From Nilaparvata lugens (Eukaryota; Arthropoda; Insecta; Hemiptera; Delphacidae): DNA of 64,000 nt. Of the stretch, positions 12,223-23,900 are shown piece by piece. A program made the translations under genes and the position numbers. The notes beneath the pieces were generated by a model. That model was given only the letters and a program-made list of their open reading frames with translations, searched no databases and had not been told where the DNA came from. Position 1 is the stretch's first letter; each line of letters begins with the position of its first letter. The stretch spans positions 12,131,098-12,195,097 of the forward strand of contig NC_052505.1 of the NCBI RefSeq assembly GCF_014356525.2, in the 5' to 3' direction.

Positions 12223-12365
12223 TTATGAGAAGGTATAGTTTTACCTCAATTTTCGAATATTTCATCACCTATGTATGCTCCATATTATTGTTAAACTCTT
12301 CAGTCTGTAGGTTAATATGATTTATAATGGTATTGGTAATCCAGACATGCAGATGATCGCCAATT
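12083..12365. repeat. Inverted pair of LINE 3' UTR copies
   Basis: Arms of about 110-130 bp at 12083-12222 and 12233-12365 are reverse complements around a short loop (ACTATGCAATCTTATTTATG). The right arm ends with the reverse complement of the end of the LINE remnant (GGTAATCCAGACATGCAG). Together they could form a long RNA hairpin in the pre-mRNA about 270 bp before the exon. Confidence 0.7.
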
Positions 12366-12637
12366 TCTGTCGCGGAGCTGGCATATAGAAGAAGAGAATA
12401 TAATACAATTCAAAGAGGTTTACAGCCAAAACAAACCTCATTCAAGTATAATACAAACGTTGTACTTTTACACTGAAAATAAAAATAAATACATTTTGTA
12501 GTTTAAAGATAAAAATTCAACATTACCCACGCACAAGCCTAGAGCTAATGTGGGCATCTTCCTCAGAGAAACATAATTATTAAACGAAATTTTAAAGTGG
12601 ATATGGCTAATGTGTTGATGAATGTGTTGTTTTGCAG

Positions 12638-13579
12638 AGTTCGTGCACAATCGACGTGACATACTTCCCGTTCGACCAACAGACGTGCATCATGAAGTTC
12701 GGATCGTGGACGTTCAACGGCGACCAAGTGTCCTTAGCGCTCTACAATAACAAAAACTTTGTCGACTTGTCCGACTATTGGAAGTCGGGCACTTGGGACA
12801 TAATCGAGGTGCCAGCCTACCTCAACATCTACGAGGGCAACCAGCCGACAGAGACCGACATCACCTTCTACATCATCATCAGGCGGAAGACACTCTTCTA
12901 CACGGTCAATCTCATTCTGCCGACTGTGCTCATCTCGTTCCTTTGTGTGTTGGTGTTCTATCTGCCGGCCGAGGCCGGCGAAAAAGTGACATTGGGCATA
13001 AGTATTTTGCTGTCACTGGTTGTGTTTCTGCTGCTCGTCTCCAAAATCCTGCCACCCACGTCACTGGTGCTGCCGCTCATCGCCAAGTACCTGCTATTCA
13101 CCTTCATCATGAACACAGTGAGTATCCTGGTCACAGTCATCATAATCAACTGGAACTTCCGAGGACCACGCACACACCGCATGCCGCCGTGGATCCGCGC
13201 CGTCTTCCTCTACTACCTGCCGATCATCCTGCTGATGAAGCGGCCGAAGAAGACGCGTCTGCGCTGGATGATGGAGATGCCCGGCATGAGTGCACCGCCG
13301 CACCCCTCCTACGGGTCGCCGGCCGAGCTGCCCAAGCACCTGCCGCCAGCCGCAGCGTCGGCCGCCGCAGCTGCAGCCGCAGCCGCCAAGGGCAAGATGG
13401 AGGCGATGGAGTTGTCCGACCTGCATCACCCCAACTGCAAGATCAACCGCAAGGCGTCGGCCGAGCGTCGCGAGAGTGAGAGCTCCGACTCGCTGCTCCT
13501 CTCGCCCGAGGCTTCCAAAGCCACTGAGGCTGTCGAGTTCATCGCCGAACATCTGCGCAACGAAGACCAGTACATACAG
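12638..13579 (+). CDS. nAChRbeta1: nAChR beta1 exon: Cys loop to TM3-TM4 loop (copy 1)
   Basis: A 942-nt exon (314 codons, phase 0 at both ends) between a TTTTGCAG acceptor and a GTAAGC donor. Exon residues 3-17 form the 13-residue Cys loop (CTIDVTYFPFDQQTC). TM1 is about 86-109, the pore-lining TM2 about 115-135 and TM3 about 147-171. From about 172 it is the cytoplasmic loop, ending FIAEHLRNEDQYIQ. There is no vicinal Cys pair in loop C, so it is a beta-type subunit. The near invariance with insect beta1, including EMPGMS, HPSYGSPAELPKH and MELSDLHHPNCKINRK, identifies beta1. A 12-of-13 alanine tract lies at exon residues 238-250. TM4 and the C terminus should follow in another exon that is not seen. 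Reading past the donor meets a stop after 20 codons. A second, apparently identical copy lies 1575 bp downstream. Confidence 0.95.
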
Positions 13580-13686
13580 GTAAGCCTACTGCTCACATCC
13601 TCTCTAGACAATCATTCGAAAACTATTACAAAATATTACTAAAAGTGATTGTTTGTGAAGAGATATTTTGATATTTCTCCATAACG

Positions 13687-13845
13687 AAAAATGAGATACA
13701 GATGTTGTCAATACCACTTTAATTTTGTTTTACAAAAGGACCATGGTTTCGGGGCTACACCTTCGGGGGCAGGTGTAACCCGAAACCATAATTCTTTTGT
13801 AAAACAAAATTAAAGTGGTATTGACAATATCTGTGTCTCATTTTT
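13687..13845. repeat. Foldback hairpin in receptor intron (copy 1)
   Basis: Arms of about 75 nt (from AAAAATGAGATACAGATGTT to GGTTTCGGGG, and back) pair across the loop around CTACACCTTCGGGGGCAGGT, about 110 bp downstream of the exon. The sequence following the right arm (CTGTGTCTCATTTTTCATTA to TGTGTGAATATG) is itself duplicated directly about 90 bp later, at about 13928-14000. It is a MITE or foldback-type repeat. Confidence 0.8.
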
Positions 13846-14212
13846 CATTAAATAAAGTCATATGATTATTAGAAAGGTAATGGAAAATGGACATAGAATA
13901 TGTGTGAATATGTGACAACATCTGTGTCTCATTTTTCATTATTTAAAGTCACATGATTATTAGAAAGGTAATGGAAAATGGACATGGAATATGTGTGAAG
14001 ATTAGTCGTAATCATATCAAAATCAAATTTATTTTATAAAAATGGGAACAATACGATATATAAATCCATTTTGTAGTTTAAAGATAAAAATTCAACATTA
14101 CCCACGCACAAGCCTAGAGCTAATGTGGGCATCTTCCTCAGAGAAACATAATTATTAAACGAAATTTTAAAGTGGATATGGCTAATGTGTTGATGAATGT
14201 GTTGTTTTGCAG

Positions 14213-15154
14213 AGTTCGTGCACAATCGACGTGACATACTTCCCGTTCGACCAACAGACGTGCATCATGAAGTTCGGATCGTGGACGTTCAACGGCGACC
14301 AAGTGTCCTTAGCGCTCTACAATAACAAAAACTTTGTCGACTTGTCCGACTATTGGAAGTCGGGCACTTGGGACATAATCGAGGTGCCAGCCTACCTCAA
14401 CATCTACGAGGGCAACCAGCCGACAGAGACCGACATCACCTTCTACATCATCATCAGGCGGAAGACACTCTTCTACACGGTCAATCTCATTCTGCCGACT
14501 GTGCTCATCTCGTTCCTTTGTGTGTTGGTGTTCTATCTGCCGGCCGAGGCCGGCGAAAAAGTGACATTGGGCATAAGTATTTTGCTGTCACTGGTTGTGT
14601 TTCTGCTGCTCGTCTCCAAAATCCTGCCACCCACGTCACTGGTGCTGCCGCTCATCGCCAAGTACCTGCTATTCACCTTCATCATGAACACAGTGAGTAT
14701 CCTGGTCACAGTCATCATAATCAACTGGAACTTCCGAGGACCACGCACACACCGCATGCCGCCGTGGATCCGCGCCGTCTTCCTCTACTACCTGCCGATC
14801 ATCCTGCTGATGAAGCGGCCGAAGAAGACGCGTCTGCGCTGGATGATGGAGATGCCCGGCATGAGTGCACCGCCGCACCCCTCCTACGGGTCGCCGGCCG
14901 AGCTGCCCAAGCACCTGCCGCCAGCCGCAGCGTCGGCCGCCGCAGCTGCAGCCGCAGCCGCCAAGGGCAAGATGGAGGCGATGGAGTTGTCCGACCTGCA
15001 TCACCCCAACTGCAAGATCAACCGCAAGGCGTCGGCCGAGCGTCGCGAGAGTGAGAGCTCCGACTCGCTGCTCCTCTCGCCCGAGGCTTCCAAAGCCACT
15101 GAGGCTGTCGAGTTCATCGCCGAACATCTGCGCAACGAAGACCAGTACATACAG
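14213..15154 (+). CDS. nAChRbeta1: nAChR beta1 exon: Cys loop to TM3-TM4 loop (copy 2)
   Basis: The second copy of the 942-nt exon has the same TTTTGCAG acceptor, GTAAGC donor and 314-residue translation, including Cys loop, TM1-TM3 and the alanine tract. Both ends are in phase 0, so four outcomes stay in frame: use of copy 1 only, copy 2 only, or neither (with the exons on either side joined directly), and inclusion of both, which would give a protein with duplicated Cys loop and TM1-TM3. The last would almost certainly not make a normal subunit. As the copies are identical in sequence, alternative use would be silent at protein level. Whether the duplication exists in the animal or only in the assembly cannot be decided here. 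Confidence 0.85.
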
Positions 15155-15261
15155 GTAAGCCTACTGCTCACATCCTCTCTAGACAATCATTCGAAAACTA
15201 TTACAAAATATTACTAAAAGTGATTGTTTGTGAAGAGATATTTTGATATTTCTCCATAACG

Positions 15262-15413
15262 AAAAATGAGATACAGATGTTGTCAATACCACTTTAATTT
15301 TGTTTTACAAAAGGACCATGGTTTCGGGGCTACACCTTCGGTGTAACCCGAAACCATAATTCTTTTGTAAAACAAAATTAAAGTGGTATTGACAATATCT
15401 GTGTCTCATTTTT
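15262..15413. repeat. Foldback hairpin in receptor intron (copy 2)
   Basis: This is the same hairpin as at 13687-13845, but the tip is shorter. Here CTACACC and GGTGTAA close directly around TTC, whereas copy 1 has 7 more bases. It is the only length difference between the two duplication units. Confidence 0.8.
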
Positions 15414-16237
15414 CATTAAATAAAGTCATATGATTATTAGAAAGGTAATGGAAAATGGACATAGAATATGTGTGAATATGTGACAACATCTGTGTCTCAT
15501 TTTTCATTATTTAAAGTCACATGATTATTAGAAAGGTAATGGAAAATGGACATGGAATATGTGTGAAGATTAGTCGTAATCATATCAAAATCAAATTTAT
15601 TTTATAAAAATGGGAACAATACGATATATAAATCCAATGTATGATTTATAAATGACAAATGAATAGCATATACACACACTAAGATTCCAATCAATACATA
15701 AATTCTTACTAACGCTTTAAATCCGACAAGTATGGTAAAATAGCTCTGTATCCAAGTCGAAGTGGTTCTACGACTAATTTTCACAAATAAGTATTTCAGA
15801 AGACCTTGGAATGGTTATCCTTGCAACAACACTTGGACCAGCCCTGTATCCAAGTCTGAATGAATCCAATGTATATGCATTTTAAAGCTGTAGCCTACAA
15901 AACTTTGTTGGAATACTCTGTAGAATACTCGTCTCGGAGAGAAAATTGCTGATAGCAATCCTCCCTTCTTTCTTTATGAATTAACGAGCATCTCTGATGC
16001 TCATTTCAAAAATAGCAGTTGCGCTCAGAATGTTTATTTATCAGTATGAGCTCCTTGAATTCATGAATTCAACTTTATTCTACCATAATAGCTTCTATTA
16101 GGTTCTTAGGTATGACAAGGTCTTGAACAACATTCAGGTCTCCTTTTTATCAATTGTGGTGGAATCAGATGAGGTGGTTGAAGAGAAGCGAGTTCAACGA
16201 TAACATATTGTGTATCTCAACTTCTTTTCAAATCGAG

Positions 16238-16259
16238 CTCTCTCTCTCTCTCTCTCTCT
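16238..16259. repeat. (CT)n microsatellite
   Basis: Eleven uninterrupted CT dinucleotides. Confidence 0.9.
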
Positions 16260-17039
16260 TCAAATACAGAAATACTAGAGGAACTTATTTCTTTAGATCA
16301 TCACGATATTTGAAATTAATAAATAAACTGGAATTGAGTTTGAATATTGTCTTCTCTTACCCTCATCATTGCGTGTTCAACACTGGTGAATGATATGATA
16401 ACAATAATCCAAGAATGTGAATCTACAAGAGTTCACGAGGAATTTTTATTCAAAGGAAACGTTTTTCAAGCATGTTCTGTAGGAAAATTCTTCCTATTGT
16501 TCTTACCAATTCTAATAGGTCCAGAGATTCTTCTACTTGAAAGCCCCATGATATAATTTTCATTAGTATTCACGTATTTTTCAAATAGCTGTTATAGGTT
16601 TTTTCATACAGAATCATAGGTTTACAAAGTTCGATGGAGTGAAAAAGCCAGTTGTTGGCGAAAATGTCGCCAGAGTAGAAAGAAGACCCTTCACGCCTGC
16701 CCTTCCCTGCCAAGACCTCCCTCCCCTTTTCCCTAGTTCGGGGGAATCGATTCAACTACACTAAAACCACCTCCCTCCCCCATCTCTCACACTATCAGCC
16801 TCCTTTTATCTATCACATCCTCAACCTATCTGGTTCACCATCCCGGTCTTTTCACTTGCCTTCTTGCTTCCACTCATAATCTTCTAATCCGGCTCCATTT
16901 TGACCAATTCTTTGCTCCTCTTCAAAATTACAGCATCTCCATAGCGGCCTAATCTCGTAGCTTCTGGGGCCTACTCTCATTTTCTTCTTGCCAAAATCCT
17001 GCTGCAGCATATTCAAACATCTCCTCCGAATAGAATAGC

Positions 17040-17592
17040 TGTTCATTCTCTACTGCTTCCCTGTATGCACCGTATCTCAAATCCTTACTACTTCCCTTCA
17101 CTTTTACCACGTATTATTCCTGCTTTTCCACTCTACTCTCTTCAAAAACTCTCTATATACCCGGATAATATAGAGATTTATCTTCTTTCTCACTCTTCTC
17201 TCCCTGCTCTTTCAATCCACCTACCTTCATTTTCAACTTCTACTTCTGTTTCTCTACACTCTTCACAAACTCTCTATGGACCTGGAGAATATATGAAGAT
17301 TTATTTCCTTTCTCACTATTTTCTCCCTACTCTCTCAATCCTTCTTCTTCCCATTTTCTCTCTTCACCTACGTCTGTTTCTTCACTCGCTTCATAGACTC
17401 TCTAAAAACCCAGATAATATGAATAGTCATTTCCTTCCACACTCTTTGAATTCCTCTTCTTTCTATTTTACTTCATTTTCCACTTCTACTCAATTTTTCT
17501 CCTCCTCCTCATCCATCTCTCATTCTTCCTATTTCCTCTCCACCTTCTCCCGCTCTTTTTCCACCTCCCTCTCCTTCTTCTTTAGAACTTAA
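17040..17592. repeat. Pyrimidine-rich minisatellite, about 125-bp period
   Basis: The + strand is strongly C/T-rich, and a unit beginning TTCAAAAACTCTCTATATAC recurs in diverged form at 17262 (TTCACAAACTCTCTATGGAC) and 17390 (TTCATAGACTCTCTAAAAAC). Each is followed by an ATAATAT/GAATATA block, TTT-CTTTCTCACT and CTCTCAATCC-like blocks. The long open frame across it is low complexity (Ser/Leu/Phe) and a by-product of stop-poor pyrimidine sequence, so I do not call a gene. Confidence 0.7.
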
Positions 17593-17802
17593 TCTTGCTT
17601 GTGTAATACAAGTAAAATTTATCAAATTCCATTAGCCTATTTGAGTTCTATGCACATTCTCCAGTGTTGATCGTGTTGAAAATGTACTTAGAACTATATA
17701 TGAAAATCGGAAAAATACTCATCACTCAATGAGTCATACTATGAGTATACTCATATACTCGGAAATAAATATCACTCAACATAAGTCATAAGTCAAATAT
17801 AT

Positions 17803-17996
17803 CGATATTTGCATAAATTGGTATTACTTTCTACGATGCTAAACAAGACGAAACTCTTAGGACCTTGGATCTTCTAGTTCTACTTTATAAAAATCGGAGC
17901 GATATTTACATAAATTGGCATTACTTTCTACGATGATAAACAAGACGAAACTCTAAGGACCTTGGATCTTCTAGATCTAGTTTATAAGTATCGGAA
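17803..17996. repeat. 97-bp tandem duplication
   Basis: CGATATTTGCATAAATTGG, TTACTTTCTACGATG, AAACAAGACGAAACTCT and GGACCTTGGATCTTCTAG recur in the same order 97 bp later, from 17900, with few substitutions. Confidence 0.85.
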
Positions 17997-20900
17997 CAAT
18001 ACTCAATATGAACTACCTTAGGACATTAATTCGTATTGATTGTTTGTTATTTTGAGTCTTTCACATTCTGCAGCTCAAACAGTGGAGGGAATGAAAATCA
18101 TACAATAATCCTCGAAAGATCTTCTATGATGGTTATTATTAGGTGATCTTCTTTGTATTGTAAATAATCAACGATGAATCGCAGAATAAGACAATATAAG
18201 AGGTTTTCTCATTTGAAAATGTGTTTTCATATGAATTTAATGAATTAGATTTGAAAAGCATAAAGGATTTTGAGAACTGCTTTTTCGTGTATTAATTCCT
18301 AGAAAAGACGGAAATGAACCTATAAATGAATAAGCTACTACATAATTTTTCATTGCTTCATTTTTGTGATGAAAAGGTTACTCCATACTTAGTCTTACAA
18401 AGTACTACCGTACGTACGTTCTATGAATGTTTTGATATGAAAATGTGCATATTATAATACATAAAGATCATCTAGGTAAGGCAAGTGTCAAAATGTGTAT
18501 TAAACAAAACTAATTCGGCAATCGATCATTTTAAAAATCATGTAAAATCCCTGAGTTACCTAATCCTAAAATATAATACGATTATACTATAACGATAATT
18601 GGCCACGAGTGTGTTTTCTACAGGACACTGATTTAACGGAGGAAACACACTTTGGTGATCCGAAGCGGATGAGTCGTGAGTCATCGTTGTTGACAAAGTA
18701 GGATACTTGACTCCAACAACTTAGAGAAGGTCAACGAATATAAAAGAAATTATATAGAATGCTCAACATTCAATACTAGTAGAGAACTCTTATTTTATCG
18801 TAATACTATTAAATAATAATTAACGATAATTAAATAACAATAATAATAATCATTACGATAATATTGTAATAATTATGAAGCCAGTTATTGAAGAATGCCT
18901 TGTTTGATGTCAACAAGCTGTCTCTAGTTTAATACATGTATCCGAAGAGAAGAAAGTGAATGGAGACGCGCATCCTTGGAGGCTTGGAGCAGTCGATTCA
19001 TGTAGGAATACACACCTGATTTGTGCTCACATTTTTCGATTTCTTTTCCATTCCGTTCTTCTTTTTCTTTCTAGTCAATTCTGGTACTCAATTCAATTAT
19101 TCCTATTTTCTTCACATTTCCATTAAGAAACTACATAGTTCAAAAAATGACTTTGGTGTACCAAATGTTGCCTCCAACTACTGTGCTCTATTGAATTCAG
19201 AACTAATACAGCAATAATAATCTGAATATGTGAAGTAAGTTTGTAAAAAAGATGTTATTTCAGCCCCGCAAGAATACACACCATCAACATAAAAATAGAG
19301 ACCGAATTAAACAGAAGTTATTAAATTCCTTTTATCAGAATAACGGTAATCGACATGAGCCATATAGTTCTTTCTAGAACCATAAACATTTTATTATTAT
19401 GATTAATAAATTTTCCAATTTCGTTTCTGGTTATTAGCACAATCAAATCACTTCTATTTTGACATCATACAATAATGGCACTTTACATTATGTGAAATTT
19501 TGTAGATTATAAAACTCTTCCAACTAGGATTAAACAAAAACAAAATTAATTTTGTTAACAATCATACAAAATTATCATTTACAATAATTGGTCAAAACAA
19601 AATTACTAGGCTACTTTGAATTTCCCTGCAAATGAATCCCCTGTTTTTATGAATGGAATTCACCAACACTCGCGCTGATTACTTCATTTTCAAGGAGCTT
19701 TGATGGACTTTAAAGAGTTCCAAATCTTTTTTTTTTAATTTATAGATCAGTCTGTCACAGATTTATGAGTGCTAACTACAATCGAATCATGACTATTAGA
19801 CAAATATGTTTGCTCCAGTAATTTTACATGATAACTGAGTTGAATATTATATTCCAATTGTTTGAGAATTATAATTATGAATGACAATATATATTCAATT
19901 CCTAATCCACCAATGAAGGTTTTTGGGTGATTTTTGCTTTTTTGGAGAAACTTTCTTAAGATTTATTCCTCATGTTAAATACAGTACATGTTGATACATA
20001 TATCTTATTCATATTAGTTGTATTTGCAGCCTGTTGAATTCATTGTCGAGATAATCATTCAGTTCTACATACAAAACGTACCGTATTAAGACTCCCTCAA
20101 TAAAATTTGGATAATTTTCACAATCCATATTTGAAACACCATCTTACCCTTGTTGGATGAGACCAAAACATTAAATAGCAATCAGTGAATTTTATTTAAA
20201 AGTTTATGTTATAATTTGCATTTTCTGACACAATTTCAACTTCAGATATTGGAGCATAACAATTTGAGAATAGGTTTTTATCTATTCACGACCCAATAAT
20301 GAAAATTTCAGAGGTATTCGAATGACTGGCCTTTGTACTAAATCACGACACGTAGCTGATAAAACAACTGTGATACAACAAACAGAATACGAGTTTTGTT
20401 CATATACAACCGATCATTATTGATTGTATTGTCAAAGTTTATTGTAAATTAATTATTATCGGATGAGTGAATAATTCAATTTATTGTAAAGGAGAGTCAG
20501 TTATTGTTACATGTACTATGTTACTATATTGTAAATATTTTTAAATGTACTCAAATGAAGACGTGTGCGATTGTTTAAAATTTTTAATTTATTATTATTA
20601 CTCTCTATATGATAAATTAATCATTTGTTCTAAGGGTAAAAACAAATGCTGAGTCTCTAGAATTTTTCAATCTGAATATTCATCGGGAATATTAACCTGG
20701 AACAAATGTTGCCCCATGTTCTATCTGTTTCATTATTATAGTAAATTTAAATCTCGCCCAAGACTCAATATATTCGACAGTCTATACGAGGCAGAATCAT
20801 TTTCAATTATCTGGAGAGCTTAGATAAAAATATGAGTTTCTCAGTACAATATTCTCTCTATTGATACACTGCCATAAAATACACTTATTTAGGTACTTTT

Positions 20901-23900
20901 CAAATCATAGGCCAAATTCAACGTCCAAGCGAGTTTTGATTTTTTGAAATTACCATGCTCCTAGCAAGCATTAGATTCGAAAATAACTTAGATAATACAG
21001 TACTATAGAATAAAAATCAGCATGACGGAACTGAGTTGAATAAGCTGGCTATATATTTTTTTGTGACTGGATTGTCAAAAGTTGTTTGGTAGCTGTGGTA
21101 AAATGATGAGTAACTGTTTTAATCAGTAAATTGATCAAATAATTTGATTATTATGATTCATTTCACTTTTAAAAATTGGAGGATACCTGCTTCAATACCT
21201 GTATAGAGTTAACAATGCGATTACCCAAATTTATTGATTAATTTGATTTCTCTGTATTCCCTAAGCTCGAAAGGAAGTACCTACATGATGTAAAACCAAG
21301 TAACTATCACTGAGGCCTCAGAAAATTGAGAAAGTTCACATGAACTTTTTGTAGGTAGGTAGGCCTAATCGTTCACACACATATTTATACTGATCAAACT
21401 ACTCATTTTTTCACATTGCTAATGTAAATTTTTCTCTCATTCTTTGAAGCTCCAGTTCTTTTTCCAGAAACTATAACTAAGCTCCTCGCCCTGTATCATT
21501 CCTCTACTGAACTACTTACAATTTTTAATAACCAATTACAATCATGATATTCAGAAGTGAAAAAGTAAATTTTAATCATTATCAACACCAATTTTCTATC
21601 ACATAGTTAAGAAATTAAATTGGAGTTTCACTACCAACATCTATTTCATTGAGAATCGAGTGATACTCCTTGAAACAGCACAACTTATAAAGTTGAAATT
21701 TATGGTTGTATCAAATGCAAGTTCAATTGAATTTATTGTATTTTCTATATATTATCATTGATGAGAATGTGATGCATTGCTCGTTTTATTAGGTACTTTT
21801 GTATAAAAAATAAGAGGGTTGTTTTTACATCATAATTATTTCAAAAATCCATTTAAATCATATTATGTAATTTTTTAGTCAACTTTAGGAAGATAAACCG
21901 AAGAAGTCTACTACAAATCGTAATTCTACAAAGAGGCAGGCCTACCGTACTGCCTGCAAAATGCTATTAAGAATCAAATTAAATCAAAGCGGTATTGAAT
22001 TAAAATTTTGGGGCAATATTTGGAGATGAAGAATTTTTGTATTTGTTAAGCAAAGTCTTTTTAAAGTAATTGAGGTGGGATTGTTATCCAATAATTGCTG
22101 TTGCTTTTTATTTATGTGATCATTCTATTCCACAAATCAATTAGATCTGTTTAGTGAGTACAGTACGTTAATCAACATGTGAGAGAAACTCTGCTGTTAT
22201 AATCAAAGTGAAGTTGAAAATGTCATCATGCATTAACTTATCCCTTTCATGCTCATATTTTCTTATTACTCATTTTTATTATATCCTTGAATTTTAGTGA
22301 AGTATTGAATTCAAATTGAAAATTGAAAGCAAGCAATGTACATTTATTGCACTCATATAAATAATGTCTCTTTATCCGCAATTTCTGAAAGCAATTAACA
22401 AATATTTTTATACAAGCAATGATGTAGATGATTATTATTTATTAACTCATCAAATTTGATGACGAAATATGATTATCAATAATAAGTGCGATAGCTGAAA
22501 TAATTTGCTTATTAAGAGCAAATCTATTGTGATTGAATATAGCCATGCGATTTGTAGTAGCTATTCAATTCTAGAGCTGATAATAGAAGCAGAGTTGATG
22601 TAGTCAAATGAATCAGGTTGCCAGTTTTGAAAACTTCACAAAATGATCGTGTGTATCTATATTGAATTATGAATGGAATTTAATCACAATGAGTGCTCTA
22701 TTTATCCTTGGAACTGTTGGAAAATAAAATGTCTTGTTTATTTTTTCTTTGAGCGATTTTCATTGAATAGAATTTTACTTACGCAATGTTTTAATGAAGA
22801 GTTCTGATAATGTACTAAGTTTAAAATTATAGTTATAACTGGAAATAAATTGAACTTTGTTATACGATTCGAAATTCAAAGCTTTCTCCATTCACTAGAT
22901 CCTTCCATCTGAAATAAAAATTGCTCAAAATTACTAGAGAGGTTATTATTATTGTAATACACTGACATTTAATTGAAAGAGAATGGTAATCCTAGATTAT
23001 ATTATTTATTAGTGGTGTAGTGTTTGTACCACTGTGCAAGTTAATATACCGTAATGTATAATCAAGAAACGAAACTCGCATTTTTGTGAGTACAGTTAGA
23101 AATATTGTTTCTTGTAGGTTTCAATTATATGAAACAATGAGCAATACTTGAATAAAATTCAATTTATCATCATCAATTAACTTAATCGATAAAATTGGTA
23201 CCAAACGTTTTGTCTTGAAAATATTTTCCATTGATAAATTCTTCTGGGTCAGTAAATAGCCTGGTATCATGAAACTTGAAATGTTAATATTCTATCAGGC
23301 AAATTTGATAACGAAGTGGAATACTAATACGCAAAACATGAAATAAATCCCTTTATACTTAACTCATTTGCTGAAAAGTTTGAATATTCGAATTGAATAC
23401 AGTAGAAATCATATTAATAATTTTAAAATAATTACTTAATACTGGCAATTAACTTTTGATAGAACAAAAAAAAGCATTTTTACAAATTTGGAAAGGTCGG
23501 CTTAAGATCACTTGATAAGCAGAGGAAATAATCCTGAATTTCTCGTAAAAATATCTTAATTCCGCTGTAGCAGTCAAATTAAATAAACAATAACATTTAC
23601 AGTTAATTCTATTCCATCACTATAAAATAATTGTTATTTCTTGAAAGAATATGATTTTGACAAAAAACTTCAAACCCCTGGTACTGTTAACGAAATATTT
23701 CTCTTATATAAACCAGTTCTCATTCAATTATTTCTTATGAATAAAAAACTTAAAACCAAAATATTATTGTTGTTTTCATAAGAGCGATAAGAGTTGTAAT
23801 ACACTTTCAAGCCAACCAAAATGAATTTCTATTCTAAATTGGTGTAGTCATATTCAATTTTCTTCTGCATCAAAAAACACTGTTGATAAAAAATTAAACG

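Larger units (their letters stand above)
8131..12637 (+). other. nAChRbeta1: nAChR beta1 intron (4.5 kb)
   Basis: GTAAGA donor to the TTTTGCAG acceptor ending at 12637. The part 8131-10090 is AT-rich without features I can name. A GC-elevated block lies at about 10100-10860, a SINE-like tRNA-related repeat at 11310-11475, and inverted copies of a LINE 3' end at 11515-12365. Confidence 0.8.
12492..14066 (+). repeat. Tandem duplication unit 1 (1575 bp)
   Basis: The first of two adjacent units, each holding the large receptor exon with 146 bp of upstream and 487 bp of downstream intron. The sequence from CATTTTGTAGTTTAAAG at 12492 recurs exactly 1575 bp later. The only difference I found between the units is 7 extra bases in unit 1 at about 13765-13771, in the loop of the hairpin. 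The breakpoints show only 2-3 bp of shared sequence (CA). Confidence 0.9.
14067..15636 (+). repeat. Tandem duplication unit 2 (about 1568 bp)
   Basis: The second unit of the tandem duplication follows directly at the end of unit 1. It matches to about 15636 (ATATAAATCCA), after which sequence becomes unique. It lacks the 7-bp loop segment of unit 1. The exon within it translates identically. Such near identity indicates either a very recent duplication or an assembly artefact. Confidence 0.9.

Noticed and set aside
12778..13479. Second-frame and minus-strand ORFs up to 233 codons over the receptor exon
   Set aside because: They overlap the true receptor frame. Their composition reflects GC-rich coding DNA read out of frame. 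The same set recurs over exon copy 2.
17065..17592. 175-codon ORF rich in Ser, Leu and Phe
   Set aside because: It lies on a pyrimidine-rich minisatellite, where stop codons are rare by composition. The repeat units differ by indels that do not preserve frame.
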